A DNA stretch of 64,000 bases. Origin: Tuctoria greenei (lineage: Eukaryota; Streptophyta; Magnoliopsida; Poales; Poaceae). The stretch lies in assembly GCA_036927565.1 (NCBI GenBank), contig JAYESD010000010.1, positions 37,193,298-37,257,297 on the forward strand. Direction: 5' to 3'. How positions within the stretch are numbered: position 1 is the stretch's first letter; each line of letters begins with the position of its first letter. Both the position numbers and the translations under genes were made by a program. The notes beneath the pieces are model-generated. The model was not told the DNA's origin, did no database searches, and was given only the letters and a program-made list of their open reading frames with translations. Shown here in pieces: positions 59,036 through 64,000 of this stretch.

Positions 59036-59690
59036 ATCCTCCCCCCTTAAAGGAATATCGTCCCAAGATTGAAGTGGACGGGAAAAGGGACATAAAAAGC
59101 AATTGAAAAGGGAACAATTGCTAAGCGGATATGCTAACAACTTTGACTCACGGGATTGATAATAATCTTCTTGTCTCCATGTCATGTCTTCGAGGATGCC
59201 ATCACTTGAGTACGACAGGGTGCTCGAACTTTGTATTTGATTTTTAAGATTTGAGTCTCTATGTAGATAATCTTCACGGAGTGCTCAAACTTCCCTTACT
59301 ATCTTGTAATGCTCCCTCTGACATGGAAAGGGTGTACTTTATTGTCCTAATATTGGCTGGAAGAATCAACACTTGCTCGTCATTTCTTTTGATCACTTTG
59401 ATAATTTCGAACTAACAATGTAACAGTTCTTGTTTCCTTGCTTTGTTTCGCACAAGTCCTTATAACCTTAACATAGTATTTCCCCGACATGAATGAAGGT
59501 GTTTCTCGAGAATAGTCATGGGTTACTAAACTCGCAAAGAATTAGTATCTCAATAATAGAAGAAAAGATCAAACTCTTTGCGGCATCATAAGAAAATTTA
59601 ATATTCAGATCCACTTATATCTTCAAAGTGTAAAGACACTCACGTATGGTAACTACAAGGTTTTTGACGTATCAAAGTCACCATATATCG
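59036..59690 (-). other. Remnant of H internal region
   Basis: Starts with the antisense polypurine tract (CCTCCCCCCTTAAAGG, 59038-59053). The minus-strand frame 58925-59185 (MTWRQEDYYQSRE) crosses the LTR border and is not supported as a gene. No retroviral enzyme motif remains. Confidence 0.4.
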
Positions 59691-60160
59691 AATCAAGAAT
59701 TTAGATTGTAGCCGAGGATTTTCGCGAGGTTGATAATCAAATGGTACCCTTGTGAATAAAGAAAATCTAGGGTTTCACAAGGTTGATTAATTAACTGATG
59801 ATCACACAAGGGAGGATGTATAGTTTCAAACGTCCAGATACTCGAACCTAAACAAGTCAAGGATGAAGGTTCAAGCGTTTGGTTGGCTAGAAACCTATAT
59901 AAGCATGAGAGAAGACGTTCATGCCCACGGACGCTTCTCACTAGCAACTCGAAGAAAATAAAGCAGCGGCAAAGTCTCTCTTGAGCCATACACCTTGGAA
60001 GGTTCGGGGTCTCACGGACAACCACAGAAGTAGCAGAAATAACATAACCCGCAAGACAACATATACAACAACCGTGAGCACAAAGGCTCAACAAGACTTA
60101 AACATCTTACCTAAACATGCTTAACTTCATATGTTCTAAGCAACTAATTAGGAAACACAA
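59691..60160 (-). repeat. Second H LTR fragment (degenerate)
   Basis: 59895-60120 closely matches 42640-42880 in the same orientation (AGCATGAGA, CATGCCC.CGGACGCTTCTCACTAGC, AACAACCGTGAGCACAAA). This is probably the remnant of the other LTR of H. Ends are not defined. Confidence 0.5.
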
Positions 60161-60696
60161 GGATTGTGAGAAGATCAGGGTTATTAGACATTCTTTAATG
60201 GTTTGAACAGAGATACATAGTCTTGTAGATTTTTAGTATTAATCATGCATCATATCTTTCTTATTCCATTAGTAATGGTGCTTCATGATGCATCACATGT
60301 TGTATGGTGCAATGCATATGCACATGGGATGGTGCAAATGGTGCATATGTATGGTGCAAATGGTGCATACAAGGTGGTTGCACATGATAGGTTGTGCAAT
60401 TCTTAATGTCTTGCAATATGTATGATGCATCATCTTTTAGGTTGTGAGCAAGAATCAGTAAGACAAGTCAACATGAGTAAGGAATATCTCAACTTTGGAA
60501 GGTGCGGATAACTTGGTCCTGAAGAGATGCTAACAAGGAATGCCACTTTTAAGACGACCAAGTTCATGAATCGTGAGACGAGTGTTGGCAAGAAGGATGG
60601 AAATACACTATGTAATCTTAATCTTCATAAAAGCTCGAGATCACTCTAACTCACTTATCTATTTCTTTGTTGTACTTCTTTTCAAGCTCTTCTCAG
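60161..60696. other. Noncoding stretch with ATGGTGCA repeats
   Basis: No gene. ATGGTGCA or GGTGCA recurs about eight times at 60275-60385, with GATGCAT variants around it. It ends TCTCAG just before the CACTA terminus; CAG is the likely 3-bp target duplication. Confidence 0.4.
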
Positions 60697-60709
60697 CACT
60701 ACAGGAAAC

Positions 60710-60985
60710 ACGATCATTTGTGACGGCTAGGCCTTGGTCGTCGCAAAATGATGAGCCGTCGCAAATTGGCATCTATTTGTGATGGTCGAACCTTAAGCCA
60801 TCACAAATAGGCCTTAATTTGTGACGGCCTTGTCATAAGACGTCGCAAATAATGAGACCATTGCAAATAGGACATAGTTTGCGACGACAAGAGAAAAAAT
60901 CATCGCAAGTAAACTATATTGCGACGGCCAACCCTAGGGCCATCACAATTAATGGGGCCGTTGCAAATAAAAGGTATATACCACA
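60710..60985. repeat. Subterminal repeats of CACTA 2
   Basis: Direct and inverted copies of a unit close to TTTGTGACGGC / GCCGTCGCAAA, about ten in 270 bp, the usual transposase binding array. Confidence 0.8.
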
Positions 60986-61300
60986 GCCCACTATCGGCCC
61001 GACTCACACACTTACACGCCACCACCAAGCTCTCGCACTCCTGCCGCTCCCGACGCTCGCCGCCTCGCACCCACCGCCACCGTACCCTTGCGCCCGCCGT
61101 CGACGCGCGCCCCCCACCGAGCTGAGCGCCTGCCTCCCGCCGCCCGCTGCCGCTGCCTTTCTGACATCACCCGTTGCTGCCTCCCCAACGCCGCCCTGTC
61201 ATCGCCATGCGCCCGCCACCGTGCCGCGCGCTCGCCTCCTCGAAGCTGTCGCCCCCACGCCGCCTCCTCGGCTACCTCCCACTCCATTGTTAGGTTAAAT
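60986..61300. other. GC-rich leader block of CACTA 2
   Basis: CCGCC-rich low-complexity sequence with open frames on both strands. The frames have skewed composition and no recognisable domain, so no gene is called. Confidence 0.45.
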
Positions 61301-61989
61301 TTTCTTCTTCTCCATTGTTTAGAATAAAATTGTTGATCCTTATGTTTAGTTGGTATGCATTATGTTTACATTTACATGTTATTGCTATGCTAAGTTTAGC
61401 TAGATAAAAATATATGTTCATCATGCTCATGTTAATCATACTTTGTTTATTTATGTTAATCATGTTTAGCTTATTTTCTTATGTTAATCATGCTTTGGTT
61501 ATTTATTTATAATAAATTGATATGTTAATCATGCTTAGCTAGGTTCAATTTTTGTTAATTGAGATTAAGTTTGTAAATTATTTTTTAATTGTTTTATGAT
61601 TAATGGATATTGATTGAGTGTATAATTATTATATGTCATTAAATGGGCTTCGGCTCGGCCTGGGCCAACACGGGCCATTTAGGGTTCAGGGTTTAGGCAA
61701 AAAGCAACAGTGACAACGACAAGCTCTCGCGCGTGGACGGTTGGCCCCGACGGGTGGTTTGCTCCCGTTCATTCCTCCTCCCTCATTCTTTCCTCGCCTC
61801 CTCTCTCGTTTTTGGATAGTTGACCCCAAAGCTTCAAGATCTGCACCATTTTTGTGGGTACAGTGTAAAACAAGCAAGAATATGCTACCGAAATTTTGTT
61901 CAGATTCAGGTTCTGTGTCTCGTCATAAGCAGGATGAATCCTGTGTAAATTAACAATAATTTCTCCGACTTTAAACTACAGAGTCAAAC
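61301..61989. other. AT-rich stretch, probably leader or intron of CACTA 2
   Basis: Repeated TGTTAATCATG (61430-61540), then a GC-richer part (61640-61830). No supported gene. Confidence 0.35.
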
Positions 61990-63960
61990 ATGGGTAAAGA
62001 CTGTAGTTGGATGTATACTGGTTGGAAGAGCAGAACTGGTGGTCACTCGGTGAGTGGTACACCAAGTTAGATGAATTTTTGAATCGAGCATTTTCGTTTT
62101 CAACGGATGATAAGGTGTGGTTCCCATGTACGAAATGCCGTTTCACCAAGTTTTTGAACAGAATGGAAGTTTTGTTTCACTTATGTCAAAATGGTTTCAC
62201 GCCACATTATGAGGTGCGGACCTTCTACGGCGAGACTAGATCTCGAGTCATCGAAGAAGTGGATGAGGATGATGATAGAACGGGGGTTGATAGGATGGAT
62301 GAGATGCTAGAAGCTATGGAAGCGGAGGATCCTCTTACAATGGAGGCAGACAAGTTCTTCGAATAGCTCAGGAAACCAGAACAGCCGCTGCATGAACACA
62401 CGGATGTGACTGTTTTTGCTTTCATAACCAAGTTTATGGCAATTAAGTCTAAGTACTTTTTTCCATCAACTGCTACAATGATCTCATGAAATTGATATGC
62501 GATATCCTTCTACAACCTCACAAAGTGCCTAAAGATATGTATTAGTCGAATAAATTGATATCTAGTCTCGGTATTGACTATGATAAAATCAATGTGTGCC
62601 CAGACAACTGCATGCTATTCTGTAAAGAGCGTATCAATGAGAAAATGTACTTGAAATGTGGTAATCTGAGATATGTCAAAGTTGTTAATGATGATGGTGA
62701 TAATGTGATGATAGATGTCGCACATAAGCAGCTTCGTTACTTGCCCGTGACTCCTTGGTTGAAGCGGTTGTTTCTTTCAAAAAGAACCACATGACACATG
62801 AGATAACACAAAGAAGGTAAACTAAGAACAAAGAATTCTTAACTCAACCGTCCGACAGTGATGCATGGAAGGCGCTAGACCGTTTCGATTCAGATTTTTC
62901 TCGTGGTGCGAGAAATGTTCGCATTGGAGTAGCGACAGACGTATTCTCACCGTTCAGTACAAACGCCACGCCATACTCCTATTGGCCCATCTTTGTCATT
63001 CTGTACAACCTGCCACCAACTTTTTGTATGAAGTACGAGTTCATGTTCCTCAGCCTCATTGTACCTGGACATGATCATCCTGGGTCACATCCCAACATGA
63101 TGTTGAAACCTCTAATCGAAGAATTGAAAATGTTGTGGACAAGAGTCGAAATGTACAACAGTTACAAGAAGCAAAAATTCAACCTTCGAGTTGCTTATTT
63201 GTGGTCAATCCATGATTTTCCAGCATACATCATGTTTTCCGAACAGAGCACTCACGGTCTTCTGACGTGTGCAATATGTGCTTCGGACATGGATTGTTTT
63301 CGACTAACTCATGGAGGCAAGATATCTTACTTCAATTGTCACAGACGTTGGCTTCCCCCGAATCACATATTTAGGCAATAGAGGCATGTCTTTAGAAAAG
63401 ACACTATTGTCATTAAAGGACAACCGAAACGTCTCAACAAGTTAGAAATTTAAGATATGTTAGACAAGCTTGTGCCAGATGAAGGTCGTCTTGGATATTT
63501 TGTAGGTCACGGGGAGAAACACAATTAGACTCTCATATGTGGACTTTGGGAGCTACCGTATGTGAAGTTGTTGATTCTAATGCACAACATTAATTTCATG
63601 CATGAGGAGCGTAACATGGGCGAAAGTATCATAAACACATGCATGGATATGACTGGCAAAATGAAAGACAATATAAAAGCTAGACTAGACTTGGCGGACA
63701 TTTGTAACCGTCCAACTCTTGAAATATCTGAAAGTGGTGGTAAACCACATGGTTCTTTCTGTCTTCGACCTAAAGAAAAGAAAGAATTCATGAAATGGTT
63801 GAAAACTTTGAAATTCCCAGATGGTTATGCAACTAGTCTGAAACAAGCCGTGAATATGAACACATGAAACCTCACTGGGTTGAAGAGTCATGATTATCAC
63901 ATTATCATGGGAAGAATTTTACTTGTTATGTTTCGGGGCTATCTAAATGATGCAATGTGA
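61990..63960 (+). pseudogene. TNP2-type CACTA transposase (frameshifted, partial)
   Basis: ATG at 61990 begins MGKDCSWMYTGW, the transposase-associated domain. A frameshift near 62025 moves it into 62007-62366 (WYTKLDEFLNRAFSF, CPKC-like CTKCRF). The TNP2 domain follows in pieces: 62555-62794 (INVCPDNCMLFCKE, LRYLPVTPWLKRLF), a broken segment at 62800-63030, 63028-63381 (VAYLWSIHDFPAY, CAICASDMDCF) and 63562-63867 (HNINFMHEERNMGESI). Stops at 62364, 62792, 63380 and 63865 show it is inactive. The enzyme would cut and join the element ends. Confidence 0.8.
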
Positions 63961-64000
63961 AAAGCTTTAACCGAGCTCAGCTATTTTTATAGACAACTCT

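Larger units (their letters stand above)
60697..64000 (+). mobile_element. CACTA transposon 2: 5' end, running off the window
   Basis: Terminal inverted repeat CACTACAGGAAACA at 60697, a block of subterminal repeats, a GC-rich leader region and a TNP2-type transposase frame. The 3' end is outside the window. Its subterminal motif (TTTGTGACGGC) differs from that of CACTA 1, so it is a different family. Confidence 0.85.

Noticed and set aside
58925..59185. 86-codon minus ORF
   Set aside because: Crosses the inferred LTR/internal border of H and includes its polypurine tract; not credible as a protein.
60852..61298. 148-codon Pro/Ala/His-rich ORF
   Set aside because: GC-rich low-complexity DNA between CACTA subterminal repeats and AT-rich leader, open on both strands, no domain.
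1..64000. Search for a host gene, tRNA, rRNA or CRISPR array
   Set aside because: All long or motif-bearing frames are transposon proteins. No cloverleaf, rRNA or spaced-repeat array with unique spacers was seen. The regular 20-bp LTR array has no spacers.

Overview
The window is repeat-rich plant DNA, most likely from a grass with a large genome. It shows long LTR retrotransposons of types common in grasses: Sirevirus-like Ty1/copia, chromovirus (Tekay-like) and Athila-like Ty3/gypsy. It also has CACTA DNA transposons with subterminal repeats, and initiator-Met tRNA primer sites. I found no convincing host gene, tRNA, rRNA or CRISPR array. Nearly every base can be assigned to a transposable element or its debris. 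Species cannot be named from the sequence alone.

Layout, left to right. (1) 1-4599: 3' part of a non-autonomous Sirevirus-like element (element I) with an intact gag-like ORF of 594-611 codons and its 3' LTR. (2) 4600-6311: 3' end of a CACTA transposon interrupted by element I, with the last exons of a Gln-rich protein, subterminal repeats and a degenerate terminus. (3) 6312-8164: an old minus-strand gypsy element (A) with two LTR pieces and only about 230 bp between them. (4) 8165-17094: element B, an Athila-like minus-strand gypsy element inserted in A's LTR. Its right LTR is a chimera of B and A sequence that continues at 41914-42328. (5) 17095-41908: element D, a decayed copia element inserted in that chimeric LTR with target duplication GGTTC. 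Inside D lie F (24771-38139, a solo gypsy LTR, TSD TGAAC) and J (38541-39970, a solo Sirevirus-like LTR, TSD CATTG). Inside F lies E (25789-36313, TSD GTTCC), a younger, nearly complete relative of D. (6) 42471-59035: an antisense Tekay-like LTR (H) split by G (46160-58131, TSD TCAAC), a complete but dead Tekay-like gypsy element. (7) 59036-60696: remnants of H. (8) 60697-64000: 5' end of a second CACTA element with terminal and subterminal repeats and a frameshifted TNP2-type transposase that runs off the window.

Insertion order follows from the nesting: A, then B, then recombination making the chimeric LTR, then D, then F and J, then E. On the right, H came first and then G. Duplications verify D, E, F, G and J. 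For J, the uninterrupted target is visible in the sister element E.

The most unusual signals are these. The palindrome GGACTAGTCC is repeated in LTRs of three different families. An 8-mer (AGCTCCGG) that is dense in E's LTRs also occurs seven times in E's coding region but not at the homologous positions examined in D. A single in-frame TAG separates gag and pol in both D and E. The protease-like region of B has Asn-Pro-Thr where the catalytic Asp-Ser/Thr-Gly is expected. G carries an extra ORF upstream of gag. The 3' LTR of G has a deletion with templated filler that removed its TATA box.
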